Assembly (NCBI GenBank): GCA_029379385.1
Contig: CM055611.1
Location: forward strand, 5,084,001 to 5,148,000
Source of the DNA: Quillaja saponaria
Taxonomy: Eukaryota; Streptophyta; Magnoliopsida; Fabales; Quillajaceae
Length of the DNA stretch: 64,000 nt
Reading direction: 5' to 3'
The notes below the pieces were generated by a model. It was not told where the DNA came from. It saw only the letters and a program-made list of their open reading frames with translations, and made no database searches. Both the position numbers and the translations under genes were made by a program. This document shows, piece by piece, positions 1 to 12,188 of the stretch. How positions within the stretch are numbered: position 1 is the first letter of the stretch; every line of letters begins with the position of its first letter.

Positions 1-920
1 AGCAATGAAGTCACTTCAAGAAAATTATAAGAACAATATGACTTTTTTGGTCCGTTTGGTTTTTGAAACAATATTTTAAGTGAAAAATTGTGACTTTTAT
101 GTCCCTTCTATCAAGTTGTGAAGTGCAACAACAAAAGGGGGACTTAAAAAAATAAAGTGAAGGATTATTTCGTTCTGGATTGTCATTTATTAAATCGTTT
201 CTTCCTAATGTAAATTAGGGTGGAAAATTTTTGCTTTTGAAAATTCTTAGCCTAATTAATTAACAATGACCTCAACCAAGAATTTTTTTTTGGTAATTAA
301 TTAACCAATATGTTATTATAGCCACGGTGAGTTGGTGGAAACTTGTTTAAAGTCATCCCACGTGAATTTTGAAGTAGACAATAGATTAAAATAATTCATT
401 TTATGTCAATTAAAGTTGGCCAAATAAATTTAATTATTACTTTGACATGCATGTATTTTTTTCTAAATCATGAATTAAAAATAGAATAAAAAATTAATTT
501 GATTACTTTTAGCTTACTTATTATATTAATAGCATTTAAATTAATTTATTACTTCCTAATCACCCTCTCCCTTCAATTCTTTCATTTCCCTCTTCCATTT
601 TCTACTCAAATTTTCTACACCCTAAAGGTAAAGGAGGATCTGCTTCTCAATTTCTCTTTAATAAATATCTAATTTATACCATTAATTAAACTAAGTTTGT
701 GTGTATTATCTTTAGTGCACTTGACGAGAACAATAATTTTTTAGTAAATTAAACTCTCTCTCTTGAAGTTTGGTGAAATAATAGTATTAAGATCCAAAAG
801 TTTAGGAAAATCAACACTCCCTTCCATTTGATGACAGCAAAAATTAACAGTGTTATAAAATAATTTGGATAAAATACTAAAAAAATCATATTTGTATATC
901 GAAAGTACCAAAATATCTTA

Positions 921-924
<4 letters not shown>

Positions 925-952
<28 letters not shown>
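925..952. repeat. (TA)n microsatellite
   Basis: A run of alternating T and A in the copy A upstream region. At the matching place in copy B (about 12080) there is a T-rich tract instead, so this site is variable between the duplicates. Confidence 0.9.
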
Positions 953-955
<3 letters not shown>

Positions 956-1045
956 CTTTTCAAATGAGTTTTAATATACTTTTTACCCTATCCTTTATTT
1001 TTTTTAATTTATTTTCTTAATAGCAACCTCAATTTTTTTTTTCAT

Positions 1046-1085
1046 GACTGATATGTCACTTCTATGTTCTATGGAATTGTGAAGT
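1046..1085 (-). repeat. Ectopic copy of the CYP82 5' leader
   Basis: The motif catgactgatatgtcacttc, which begins at the start codon of the CYP82 genes (11019 onward in gene B), recurs here and at about 12189 without any coding sequence on its gene side. The homology stops at the ATG. This is best explained by an older duplication of the gene-proximal promoter, which placed a second upstream unit between this leader and the present gene. Confidence 0.65.
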
Positions 1086-1404
1086 GGCTTCTTATAGTGT
1101 AAATTAGTGTGGAAACTTGTTGAAAGTCAACCCACCACGTTGAATTTTGAAGTAGCCAATATATTTAGAAAATTTTGCCACGTCAATTAAAGATGACCAA
1201 ATAAATTTATTACTTTGTATGATCCATGTATTTTAATTAAATCACGAGTAAAATATAAAACAAAAAATTAATTCAATTAATTTTAACTCGCATGATTATA
1301 ATTCACGCTAGTGATCAGATACAAATCAAGAAGTTCAAATCTATGTGAGTTAAAATCACTTATTTTACAATCTATGTAAGTAATGACATAAGTAATGAGG
1401 TGGC

Positions 1405-1512
1405 TTCAAGGCTAAGATCTTTATTGATCTAGCGACACCTAGTATGCTAGCCTATCTTGGAACTCCAAGGGTCGATTCTCCTGGAATGTCTATTTGGGGG
1501 TTTATTTCTTGC
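1405..1512 (+). repeat. tRNA-derived SINE-like head, type 1
   Basis: The region has an A-box-like stretch (around 1425-1437) and a B-box-like stretch with the core gggtcgattctcc (around 1488-1500). Related copies occur at about 12550-12660 and 26445-26530. In the 26.4 kb copy the A box, tggcccagcgg, fits the polymerase III consensus exactly. All copies sit at the same place in the CYP82 upstream unit, so the insertion predates the tandem duplication. Confidence 0.45.
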
Positions 1513-3708
1513 TAATGTAAATTAGGGTTGAATGTTTTACTTTTGGCACATTTGGTTTTGAAAATTCTTAGCCTCATTAATTAAACTATGACCCAACCAA
1601 TAATTTTTTTTGGTATCATTTCCAATATCTAGGATAGGAACGTATCATTATAAAAGTCTATGTTATTATAGCGACGGTGTGGAGGGAACTTGTTAAAGTT
1701 TTATGTCAATTAAAATGTTGACATAAAACTTAATATAACATTAGTTTTATGTCAATTAAAGTTGGCCAAATAAACTTATTACTTCCACCATCCATGTAAA
1801 TCATGAATTAAAATTAGAATAAAAAAATAATTTTACTAATTTTAATTGACTTGATTATAATTTACGTTAGTAATCACATATCATTCAAGATTATCGAATC
1901 ATGGCAGTTAGAGGAATGTACAAAAGTATTAAATTATTCATCAACTTGAAGATGAAGGAAAAATAAATCACTTAATTAACTCGAAAACAAAGGATAAATA
2001 AAGAAATAAATAATATAATGTACTATTAATATAATATTTTTAATACTTCCCATAAGTTGGAGCGATTTTGAATATCCAACTTGCTAGTTCTAGTTAAAAA
2101 ACAAAACTGATCACAAATCCAAGGCTTTAGTGAAAATGTTAACAAGTTGAAATGATTGAGGTGACTTCAAGTAAATTCACATGACTTAGTCCTTATGATT
2201 GAGGCCTTCGAAAGCAACCTTTTAAGTGGAAAATTCTTAGCCTACTTAATTCATACGGACTAGTCAGTGCCACACATGTCATGTATATCATTGATTTTTC
2301 TAGTACAGCTGCTGTTGTCATGTTTAGTGATGCTAAGACTGGTCCAGGGTTGAAGGAAGAAAAAAATAAAAAAAAACACAAAGGTAGGGCATAAGCAAAC
2401 AGTCTTTAATGTCAAAACTGTAGAAGGCAGGATAGATGTTATCTTCTCATCTTCTCATTAATTATATTTAGAAGTTGATTGTATTAAATTAAAATTTTTT
2501 AACAGATATTTTAAGATATTTATTAAGGTAATAAATATAAAAATTTTGTATTATATAATAAATAATTTATTATTTTTAGAATGTTTCAAATTTTAAGAAT
2601 TATATTTATTACACATTATCAAGTACTTTAAAAAAAATTTAAACTATTATTATAAATTATAATTTGAATAGATTTTTAATATCATAATTAATTGTTAACA
2701 TGGCAGTTGAATATTTATTGTACTGGGTGTAATTATATCAATAGCATTTAAATTAATTTATTACTTCCTAGTCACCCTCTTCCCTTCGATTTCCTCATTT
2801 CCCTCTTCCATCCTAAAGGTATAATTATATGATAAATTATTTATTACATAACACTAAAATTTGTTAAAATTATTATAAAAAATTTATATTTAACACCTTA
2901 ATAAAAACCATTAATCCATTAATCGGAAGTAAATGTTTGAGAAAACAGTGTTCTTCATGATCAAAGCGAGAGATTAGTATTGGTCAAACAAGATCCTTTA
3001 TAATCATGATATTTTTCATTGGATATTAATTAAATGTGGTGGTTGGAATGTAATTCTATTGCATCTAAAGTAGTTTATTGAGTACATTCCACTCAATGGC
3101 ATTAAAATCTAAATTGATATTTTCCTCTTGTACTGGATAAAAATTTAACAGTGTTTGGGTATGGTTTTAGGGACAATAGTAAAAATTCCCGTTTGTATAT
3201 ATATATATATATATTAAAACCCTAAAGACGTACTATTTTTAATTATTTTTCTATTCAAATAAATTCTAAATACTAAATTTTTTAATAGTTTTCTATATTT
3301 TTAGTTTTCATTTTAAATATCAATTCATTATTTCTAAAATTAATAAGATATTTTTATCATTTCCTTTCATAATGATTGGCACATCTTTTAAAATTAGAGC
3401 ATTCTTATTAATTTTTTTAGAAAATTTTATTCTTTAATTAATGATATATTTTAAATCTATTAATTTTCAAAAGTTATGTTATCTCTTTCTTATTCTTTAA
3501 TACAATATGTAGAAGTGATAAGAAAAAGACAATTTAAAGCATATAATTTTGGAATTAATTTGAATATAACTCATTGGTAGTTAAAGAATGAAATCTTTTA
3601 AAATTAACAATATGTTTTCATTTTCTCCTTCCATATTTATCTTAGAAAGATTAAAGAAAAAATTATTATGTACAAAAACTCATTCCAATGAATAGGACGT
3701 AGCCTTAA

Positions 3709-4297
3709 AGTTGAGTTTGGAATAAATCAATATGAGAGATTCAATTCAATTCAATTCATTTCATTTCAATTCAATTCAATTCAATTCAATTTAAATTATT
3801 TCTCAATGTTTGGAACAAAATATTTAAGTGATAGAATTCAAAAGAATTAAATTGAACTATAGTGTTTGGAATATTATTATAACAAATAGAATTCATTTCA
3901 TTTTAATACTTTTACAAAATTATCCTTGCATTAGTAAAAAATAAAAAAAATTCATACAAAAGCAACTTAAATCATTGGTATAGGTCTAATATATTATAAG
4001 AAGGGAAGAGAAATGAGGGGAAGTTAAGGGGGAAGAAAGAAGAGAAGAGAAGAGAAGAGAAATGGGGTAGGAAGAAGAAAAAGGGTATATATGTATTTTT
4101 AATCTAATTGAATTAAATTCTTAACAAATCATATCAATTTTGATGATAATTCAAAATGGAAAAAAAATGTTATAAAAGCATGATTTAGAGTGAATTGAAT
4201 TTTCATGAAAGATAGAAATCAAACACAAGATTTTAATCAAAGTTCATTTAGAATGAATTGAATTCTATAATTTTTGTGGTTTCAAACACACTCAAAT
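3709..4297. mobile_element. MITE-like element with imperfect terminal inverted repeats
   Basis: The segment begins around ttgagtttggaat and ends in sequence whose reverse complement begins ttgagtgtgtttgaaac. Next to both ends are attcaattcaat-type tracts in inverted orientation. It has no coding capacity. A copy lies at about 14582-15140 in the duplicated unit. The element class (hAT-like or foldback) is not certain and I could not define a target-site duplication. Confidence 0.45.
3739..3791. repeat. (ATTCA)n minisatellite
   Basis: A pentanucleotide repeat inside the MITE-like element. It is about 50 bp here but only about 25 bp in the paralogous copy near 14611, which shows length change since the duplication. 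Confidence 0.85.
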
Positions 4298-4385
4298 TAA
4301 TTGTGACAATAAGGTCACCTAATAAAATATCTTATTTAAAACAAAAATTACATTTATGGAATTCAATTCAATTCTCTTATTTGGG

Positions 4386-4442
4386 TAGCCAAGTGGACCA
4401 AAATAGTTGATTGTGAGTCCACCATGCTCGGGTTCATCTTCC
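4386..4442 (+). repeat. tRNA-derived SINE-like head, type 2 (copy A)
   Basis: The A box tagccaagtgg (4386-4396) fits the polymerase III consensus exactly. A B-box-like ggttcatcttcc lies at 4431-4442, at tRNA-like spacing. Copies occur at 15230-15285 and 27442-27498. It is too diverged outside the boxes to be a working tRNA gene, so a SINE head is the better reading. Confidence 0.55.
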
Positions 4443-4533
4443 ATTGTTAATTTACCAATTGGGACCTTCCTTCAGCACTCTCATGGTATGATCTAAAGGG
4501 TTCATAACTACTACTCATACTACATGATGCTTA

Positions 4534-7500
4534 TACAACTAGACCACGATGACAACAGTATACACAGGAGAGCTCTGATCTAGCCGTATCATAAATAATA
4601 ACAATTAGACTATCATACAAGATAAAACATGACAGCTCAAAATCCTATTGTGACTGCATCATTATTAGGCTTCACGTATAAGATCCCAAAGAATTATCTT
4701 CCTGCCAAATGCCTAGCAAGCACAATATTGGACGTTGACGCTCTCAAATATCCTATTACTACAAAAAATACAAACAAAAAAGCGTTGAGTCTCATGGACT
4801 CAGTAAGTGAAAAAGCGTACCTAAAAGGTACTAATATTACTTAAGGCACAAATGAAATATATAGATCAAATAATTTTATAATAACATAAATTCTTCACTA
4901 AATTAATTTTACATGTACGTAATTATGAAAATATAAAATAATCAAACATCTTTTATGAAATACATTGCCTAATAAAGAAGCCAAACATTTAAATCACTAA
5001 AAGCACACAAAGGGCCAATAGAGTAACTCAGCCTTGCTCACCATATATCCTCTTAACTGGTAGTTTTTGCACCCGCACATTAAATTTATTTCTCGTACAA
5101 ATCTATCCCACCGAGGCTGAGTATTCAATCTTTTTAAACACTTATCAAATCAAAATATCTCAGAATTTTCTAGGTGCACCCAGATTCTATTTTTGAAGTG
5201 AAAATCATTTCCAAAAGAAAACACTTTTATTGGCCCTTATCAAGCACAAACAAAGTCACAAATCAAGCACAACGCTAATAACTTAATTGAACACTACACT
5301 TGCTTATGCTTCTATAAAACATATATCTATTCAAATATACATAACAAATACATATATTAATCTAGCAACCAAAAGGTAGCATTTATCTACTCACTGATTA
5401 CCGATCTTACTTACCACTTCCTCTTGTGTTCACGCTTGTCATTAACTCAACAACATTTTTCGGAGCTGCAATTAAAATTTTCAAGTATTACTTAGTTTGA
5501 CAATTTTATAAGTTGTAACATTTTAATTATGAAAATCTATAGATACTAAGTTTCATGCATTTATTTAAAGTTAACCCTTCTTTGGCATTTTCACAACCAC
5601 CTTGGAGATATGCTTGATTTCAGCTTACATACTTAACCAATTTCAACAAAACTTAGTTCAAACATTATCTTTAGGAAGTTAGCTATCTTTCTTATTTAAA
5701 AACTTATTTTAAAATTAGCCTTGAACCCTAGCTAGACCCCCAAATGAACACAAATAGGACACATACAATTTATGGTTACTAGAACCGGATTTTAGTATTT
5801 ATAAAATTTTCATACTTGAGAATTAAATTATAAAACTTTCTAGTCTAGTTTATCAAGATGCTAATAACAATTCTCTTCAGTACCTTACTCCTAATTCATC
5901 CTTTAAGACCCTCCAAAACTAGTTACACCAAAATAGGTTCAATAAGGACCCAAAAAATCGCAATCATGAATTCCAACTCCTCCAAAATACACATAACGTG
6001 AAAGTAAATTTGAAAAGCTCCAAAATTGTCCCTTAATATGTTAGGAACAATTCTTATTTAGAGATCGTAAACTAATTTAACTCACAACTTAGGACAAAGT
6101 CTTTTGGACTGACTGAAGCTCACCTAAAATCCTACATGGAACCAAGTTACAGTCCAATAGCTCTAACGATAAATATACCCATAGTTATGTTACGAAACTT
6201 TTCAGATATTATCCCAATACCTTAAGCTACACTTTTCTTTAGAACTTCTAAATTAATTCGGTCCATAGATTACTAGAAATACCTGATTTCTCTAACTTAT
6301 AAAATCTAACCCTGTTTCCCTTTCATTAACCACTCAACCCTCATTTCCATCACTCTACCTACAACTAGTCACCTTTTGTTCATACTCACTACTCACTTTC
6401 ATTAAATTCTTAGATCATAACATTAACCAACAATTCTTTATTCTTATTCATGAACTTTTTATTCAAATTCTATTAATCCCTAATCACAAAGATCTAAGAA
6501 TTCCAAGTTTTACTCATTATATTATAACTAGTTTCTTGTAGACATTTTATTAAACATCCTAAGTACATAATTTCTTTCCATTGATATATGTATATTTATA
6601 TTGATACATATTCTATATTTTAACATTTAATAAACCGTGGCAATAATCATTTTGGCTTTGGCAATGAGGCTTCCCTTTTATTAAATACAAGACCCATAAA
6701 GGTGTACATCTTTTGATAATTTTGCCAACCAACCTAAAATTGAAAACAAAAGAAAGAAGGAAAGAGAGGTAAAGAAATCTAATCAAATAGATGGCTGTAA
6801 GTATCTTATTTTCTCTAGAAAAATTAGATTATGTTAACAAAACAAACGTGAGGAAATGCATATGAAAGTATTAGATAGTGAACATGTGATTATATTTCAG
6901 TGTGCAGTTCTGAGATGTGTTAATCTAGTGATATAGCAGATGTCTATCTAATACTTTAACATGTATATGCTATTAAACTATAACCTCGGACGATAGGACC
7001 TATGAATGCACTTTCTCGCTCCATCTATCTCAATAAAGTTTCAAGTTCTTGATTTCATGTTTCAAAATTCAAACATATTTTCCACTTTGTTTTTGGTTCG
7101 TCACCAATTCATCTCAAGCAGGGGAAGTTTATTAGGGTCAATTCCCAATTGTTGCCTTGCCAAGTGATACCTATGGTTAATCAAGGATAAACGCAACCTC
7201 AAGAACCCATTGAAGCTGCTAGTTATGCAAGGATATCAGCCTAACCAATTTAGAGGAAACAATTGGGTACTATTAGCAAAGCAAAAATGGAGGTTGCAAC
7301 TTTTTAGGGCTTAAGGGAACTCTCATCTCACAACCTCTATAACTGGTTACTTCAACTTCAAAACAGGGCAGCTGCCTTGTTGATGGTTTATGCCCAAAAT
7401 CCAGGCTTATGATACTGTCAGCTAGAAGGAAAAACATAGCAACTTACCACTCCAGCACAACACCCACACAGGCCCAAAGATGTGTGGCTGCTCATGAGTA

Positions 7501-8260
7501 GAAAAGAGGGTTGAAAGACTAAATAGGACTTGGCAATAAGGAGGACAAACGCACAACAAAAAGGGGAAGATAAGCAAGACACAGCAAGGAGGAAGGAAAG
7601 GGAAAGAAATAATCCTTCAAAGTCAACTGCCACCAAAAATTTAGTAGAAAATTCTAAAACCAAAAAACAAAGATCAAGGTAGTGAGAAAGGGGAAGGAAA
7701 CAGAGGACGAGTCAGTCATGTAAAGAAAGAAAGGAGAAAGGAAAATAAAAGAAAAAACAAAAAGGAGTCAAAGTCAAAAGTATAAACTTGTGGTAAATAT
7801 TTACTCTTGATTTTTTATATATATTTAATTTTTCTTCCACTAATTTACTTGGTTTGTACATGTGTTTCACTTAAAAGAAAAAATTTACACAAGATAAAAA
7901 TCAAACTCCAAGTTAACCAGGTTTTAATTCAACACGTTTTCATGTCAAATATTTTCATTTATTTATGTATTTATCTATTTTTATTTTGTTTTAATTCAAC
8001 TATATATATATATATATAAGTATAATACGTGTTCATGTCAAATATTTTCATTTATTTATGTATTTATCTATTTTTATTTTATTTATTTATTATTATTATT
8101 ATTATTTATCAAGAGTTACACCGAATTATTCAAATTTCATGTTTTAATAGTAGGTTATATCATATTCAATTGTATTATTATTTATTTAATTTGTTTATTT
8201 TATAACTAAAATTTATACAATATATTTAAAACTCGACTTTATGATATAGAGGTTATAACA
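4534..8260 (-). mobile_element. Long LTR, probably a solo LTR of a Gypsy-type element, reverse orientation, 3' end truncated
   Basis: This stretch matches the reverse complement of the 3.3-kb solo LTR at 53292-56602. Examples are the shared blocks atctatcccaccg-ggctgag (about 5100), ttggcccttatcaa (about 5232), and the GA-rich block at 7500-7790, which mirrors the CT-rich block at 53690-53850. At the right it ends in ggttataaca (8251-8260), the reverse complement of the LTR start TGTTATAACC. CYP82 downstream homology begins directly after that. The left end lacks about 200 bp expected from the other LTR. No internal coding region is present. Apparent ORFs at 4629-4844 and 7418-7663 are LTR sequence. 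Confidence 0.7.
7938..8081. repeat. 93-bp tandem duplication
   Basis: A block starting catgtcaaatattttcattt at 7941 is repeated 93 bp later at 8034, separated by a (TA)n tract. It lies inside the reverse-oriented LTR near its 5' end. Confidence 0.85.
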
Positions 8261-9166
8261 TATATTTTGTTACTTTTACATTCTAATTTGTAATTTTTGT
8301 CAGTGTTATATCTTTCTAGTGGAGATGTCATTAACTATTGATCTTCAAGTATTACTTTTTTTAAATATCGCCAGTGAGAAATCAAAATCCGTCACTACTA
8401 CACCCATCGTTATTACTCCTATTGGCCTTGCAGTCCACCTACAAATCAAAACAACCTTATCTCCATTAATATAGCCACTCAATTACCCTTGAAACAACTT
8501 CTACCAACTTCATGTTGGGAGTTAGAGGTGACAAACACCGTTGTTGTGATTCATCGATTACTACAAACATTGAAATTTGTCGGAGATTAATTACAATTAT
8601 GGCTAGAGATGACGACAAAATGCAAGAAACACAATTTCTTAGTGTAATTATTTATGTGATTCAAACTTGTAAATTGTAGTTTTAACCAAATCAAATTCTC
8701 TTTAAATTGAAATTCATTGTTCATGTATCTAACCGTATATCCTTTTAAGTGATACCTTTTCATTTGGGAACAAAAATCTGGGTTAGAGTAGCACGGTGGT
8801 TACTTCTTTTAGAATTTAAGGTTGATTGTTGGTGTCCCCTTTGCGGAAGCACTGTGGACGCATAATTTATTTTTATGTTTATGGGAGACAACAAGCTGGT
8901 AGTGATAAGTTAGAGATATATTATGAATGACATGTTTCAAATTTAGGCTGATTTTTTTTTTATTTTTTCACACTTTATGATTTATGCATATCAGATATTA
9001 AATTTTATGGTCAATTATTCCTTTACTCAGTTTGTAGAGCACAATCATACATATATTTATTTAGTTTGATTTGATAAGCTATCTTTGACAGAAAGATATA
9101 TTATTAAACTGACCCAGCGATTTCTATAGTAGACACATAGTAACATGAAAACAAATTGACTAATTA
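8261..9166 (-). repeat. Conserved downstream flank of CYP82 gene B
   Basis: This non-coding 3' flank is shared with locus C (about 18106-18911) and gene D (about 34790-35569). The match between B and D is much closer than either with C. No ORF is seen. The first 100-200 bp after each stop codon presumably include the 3' UTR, but I cannot place a poly(A) site. Confidence 0.75.
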
Positions 9167-11021
9167 TCAAGCGTACAACTCTGGAGAAAGGCGTGGTGTA
9201 AGGCAAACTTCAAGAGGAGTTTCCCTTGATAAAGATATGCTAATGGTTTCACTCATGTCGATCGGCTCATTCGATGGCATTGTAAAATCAAACCCTTGAA
9301 GTAGACGAGCAATTGTCAAGTACATCAACTGTGTAGCAAATGTGTATCCAGGACAAGATCTTCTTCCAGATCCAAAGGGAAGGAGCACAAAATGTTTACC
9401 TGAAGCATCTACGCCTTTATGAGTTGTGAGAAACCTTTCAGGTTTAAATTCTTCAGGTTCTGGCCAAACATTTGGATCTCTATGCATTTTCCAAGCATTG
9501 ATGATCAAACGTGTTCCTTTCGGAACATGATAGCCTTGAACTTGGCAATCTTCGTTTGCTAAGTGCGGTGCCAACACGGGGCCTGGTGGGTATAGGCGCA
9601 GTGTTTCCTTGACAGTGGCTTGAAGGTAAACCAAGTTGTTGATGTCAGAGTATTCAACCTTTCTTTCCCTGCCAACGTGAAGATCTAATTCCTCTTGGAC
9701 AAGCTTCAAAGTGTGTTTATTGTTCAATAATAATGATAAGAGCCATAAGATGGTGGTAGCTGTTGTATCGGTGGCTCCTAGTACAAGACTCTGCAGAATC
9801 AAATTTGTTTCAAAATTATTACAATGTTTCATAAGTTGCAAGTGAAAAGAAATGCTAGTGGCCTCGTGGCGGAGTGGTACTTGACATTTCTTGCAACACA
9901 TATTTTATGTAATTTTATTGTTTCTCAACTGGGTCACTATATTCTAATTTTTTAGTTTCAATTTGGTCTGTACTCACATGTCTCTCCATCAAATTACAAA
10001 TAAAAATTATGTGGATGTAAACATAAGAAGAAAAATGAAGAAAACAAATTAATGTAATAGAAAAACATACCGTAATTGAAGCCTTGATAATAGTATCACG
10101 TGAATAACCGTAGTTGTTTTTCTCTTCAATCACAGACAGCAAGATATCAATGAAATTATTCTGGTCAAATGTTTGATCACCTTTCTGCTTCATCGTAGTA
10201 TGTTCTTCAATCCAACTTTCAGAGAGTTCATCCATTTCTTTAGCAAGACGCTTCATAGATTTCAAATATTTTGTTTGAAAATTAAACCATCCAAGAAACG
10301 GAAACAAATCGGAAGCTTCAACCTGCCCAAATAAGTACATAAATTCATTCGTCATGTCCTTGAGATGTTTAACTTCACCTTTAGCCGCATCATGGAAGCT
10401 AACTGAATACCTCCTGCCTGTCATGACTTTTAACATTACATTGAATGGTAGATTTTCGATACATTGAGTCATATCCACCTTCGAATTCCCTCCATTGTTC
10501 TTACAAAACAAGAACAAATCTTCAATCATAATATTGATTTCCGAAGCAAAAACAGTATGCTTCAACGCTTCTACTCGCTGAGTAGAGAGGATTTCAAGCC
10601 GGGCAACCTTTCTTATGTGACGCCAATATGCACCATATGAAGCAAATCCATATGATGCATTGTTGTAACCAAGATATTTCCCCTGATTAAACAATGGACG
10701 CGATGCAAAAGTCTGATCATTTGTGGTGAAACATTCCTTTGCTATCTCGTGGTTGCTAACAATAAGAGTAGGATGCATTCCCATTCGGATCAAGAAAATT
10801 GGGCCATATTTATCAGCAAAAGCAGCCATGGTTCTTTGAAATTGTACTTTTCTACTTAACTGGAGGACGTGACCTAAAATTGGTAAGGCACCAGATGGTT
10901 CAGGGAGTACCCTGCCTTTAATTTTGGTATTGAAGTTTCTCTTTTTCCATAGAAGATTGTAAAATACCAGCAAAGCTAAAGCCCCAGCTGCCATTGCTGT
11001 TAGAAAAGAAAGAGAATCCAT
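9167..11021 (-). CDS. Cytochrome P450, CYP82 family (gene B), two exons
   Basis: A haem-thiolate monooxygenase, expected on the ER membrane and fed by NADPH-P450 reductase. Exon 1 is 11021-10071, the 280-bp intron 10070-9791 (GT...AG, phase 0) and exon 2 9790-9167, giving 524 residues, usual for CYP82. It has an N-terminal membrane anchor (residues about 5-25), a proline-rich hinge (LPEPSGALPILGH), an I-helix GATDTT at 322-327, ExxR at 379-382 (KETLR), PERF at 434-437 and the haem loop FGSGRRSCPG with Cys463. The C-terminus is typical of CYP82. Residues around GYNNAS recall CYP82G1-type homoterpene synthases, but the substrate cannot be inferred. The in-frame ATG at 11051 was rejected: a TATATAAA box at 11079-11072 puts transcription start near or inside it, and MDSLSF is a normal P450 start. 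No damage is seen. Confidence 0.93.
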
Positions 11022-12188
11022 GACTGATATGTCACTTCTACGTACTATCAAATTGTGAAGTGCAACTTTTTTTTATATAATGTAAATTTCATACCAGTCA
11101 AGAATCATCAATTCACGACACCATTCAATTTGACTTACTTTAATAAGTAAATACATAAGCAATGAAGTCACTTCAAGAAAATTATCAGAGCAATATGACT
11201 TTTTTGGTCCGTTTGGTTTTTGAAACAATATTTTAAGTGAAAAATTGTGACTGTTATGTCCCTTCAATCACGTTGTGAAGTGCAACAACAAAAGGGGGAC
11301 TTAAAAAATAAAGTGAAGGATTTTTTCGTTCTGGATTGTCATTTATTAAATCGTTTCTTCCTAATGTAAATTAGGGTGGAAAATTTTTGGTTTTGAAAAT
11401 TCTTAGCCTAATTAATTAACAATGACCTCAACCAAGAAATTTTTTTCGGTAATTAATTAACCAATATGTTATTTTAGCCAAGGTAATTGGTGGAAACTTG
11501 TTTAAAGTCATCCCACGTGAATTTTGAACTAGACAATAGATTAAAATAATTCATTTATGTCAATTAAAGTTGGCCAAATAAATTTAATTATTACTTCCAC
11601 ATGCGTGTTATTTTTTCTAAATCATGAATTAAAAGTTAGAATAAAAAATTAATTTGATTAATTTTAACTTACTTATTATATTAATAACATTTAAATTAAT
11701 TTATTACTTCCTAATCACCCTCTCCCTTCAATTCTTTCATTTCCCTCTTCCATTTTCTACTCAAATTTCTACACCCTAAAGGTAAAGGAGGATCTGCTTC
11801 TCAATTTCTCTTTAATAAATATCTAATTTATACCATTAATTAAACTAAGTTTGTAGTGTATTATCCATAGTGCACTTGACTGAGAACAATATTTTTTTAG
11901 TAAATTAACTCTCTCTCTTGAAGTTTGGTGAAATAATAGTATTAAGATCCAAAAGTTTAGGGAAATCGACACTCCCCTCCATTTGATGACAGCAAAAAAT
12001 AACAGTGTTATAAAATAATTTGAATAAAATACTAAAAAAATCATTTTTGTATATCAAAAGTACCAAAATATCTTACTTTTCTGTTTTTTTTTTTTTCTTT
12101 TGTCAAATGACTTTTAATATAATTTTTACCCCATCCTTTATTTTTTAATTTATTTTCTTAAAAGCAACCTCAATTTTTATTTTTTTTC
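11022..12188 (-). repeat. Extra proximal upstream unit of gene B (nested duplication)
   Basis: About 1.17 kb lies between the gene B start codon and an ectopic copy of its leader at 12189. The matching part of copy A is at 1-1046. Locus C and gene D lack it: their start codons are joined directly to sequence like that at 12190 onward. Parts of this unit, such as the gtaaattagggtgg block at about 11365, recur diverged in the next unit at about 12660. No ORF is supported, and the short ORFs at 11073-11267 and 11823-12044 look like chance. Confidence 0.65.
11072..11079 (-). promoter_or_regulatory. Candidate TATA box of CYP82 gene B
   Basis: TATATAAA on the minus strand, 51-58 bp upstream of the start codon at 11021. 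With usual plant spacing, transcription would begin around 11045, which favours the ATG at 11021. Gene D has no such box at this place (see 37476-37482). Confidence 0.5.

Larger units (their letters stand above)
1..4533 (-). repeat. Upstream region of an off-window CYP82 copy (copy A), paralogous to 11159-15374
   Basis: The whole stretch aligns by eye, with small indels, to the region upstream of CYP82 gene B. Position 1 matches position 11159, and the match runs to about 4533, where copy B continues differently at 15374. Gene B starts 138 bp before position 11159, so by inference a minus-strand CYP82 copy starts about 138 bp to the left of position 1. No real ORF is present. The stretch carries a (TA)n tract at about 925-952, a copy of the CYP82 5' leader at about 1046, a SINE-like head near 1410-1500, a MITE-like element at about 3709-4297 and a second SINE head at 4386-4442. 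Confidence 0.8.

Noticed and set aside
4629..4844. 71-residue ORF, and the related minus-strand ORF at 56072-56275 (both contain MDSVSEK)
   Set aside because: They lie at the same place in two copies of one long LTR in opposite orientations, in non-corresponding contexts. Conservation reflects the LTR, not a protein.
9791..9901. An ORF start MCCKKCQVPLRHE before exon 2 of gene B (and the same at 36194-36304)
   Set aside because: This is intron sequence read through. The acceptor ctgcag at 9796-9791 and the conserved SLVLGATDTT define the exon start.
9915..10070. C-terminal extension of exon 1 (VCFSITLICFLHFSS...)
   Set aside because: It lies downstream of a good GTATGT splice donor and is not P450 sequence; joining the exons gives a standard 524-residue CYP82.
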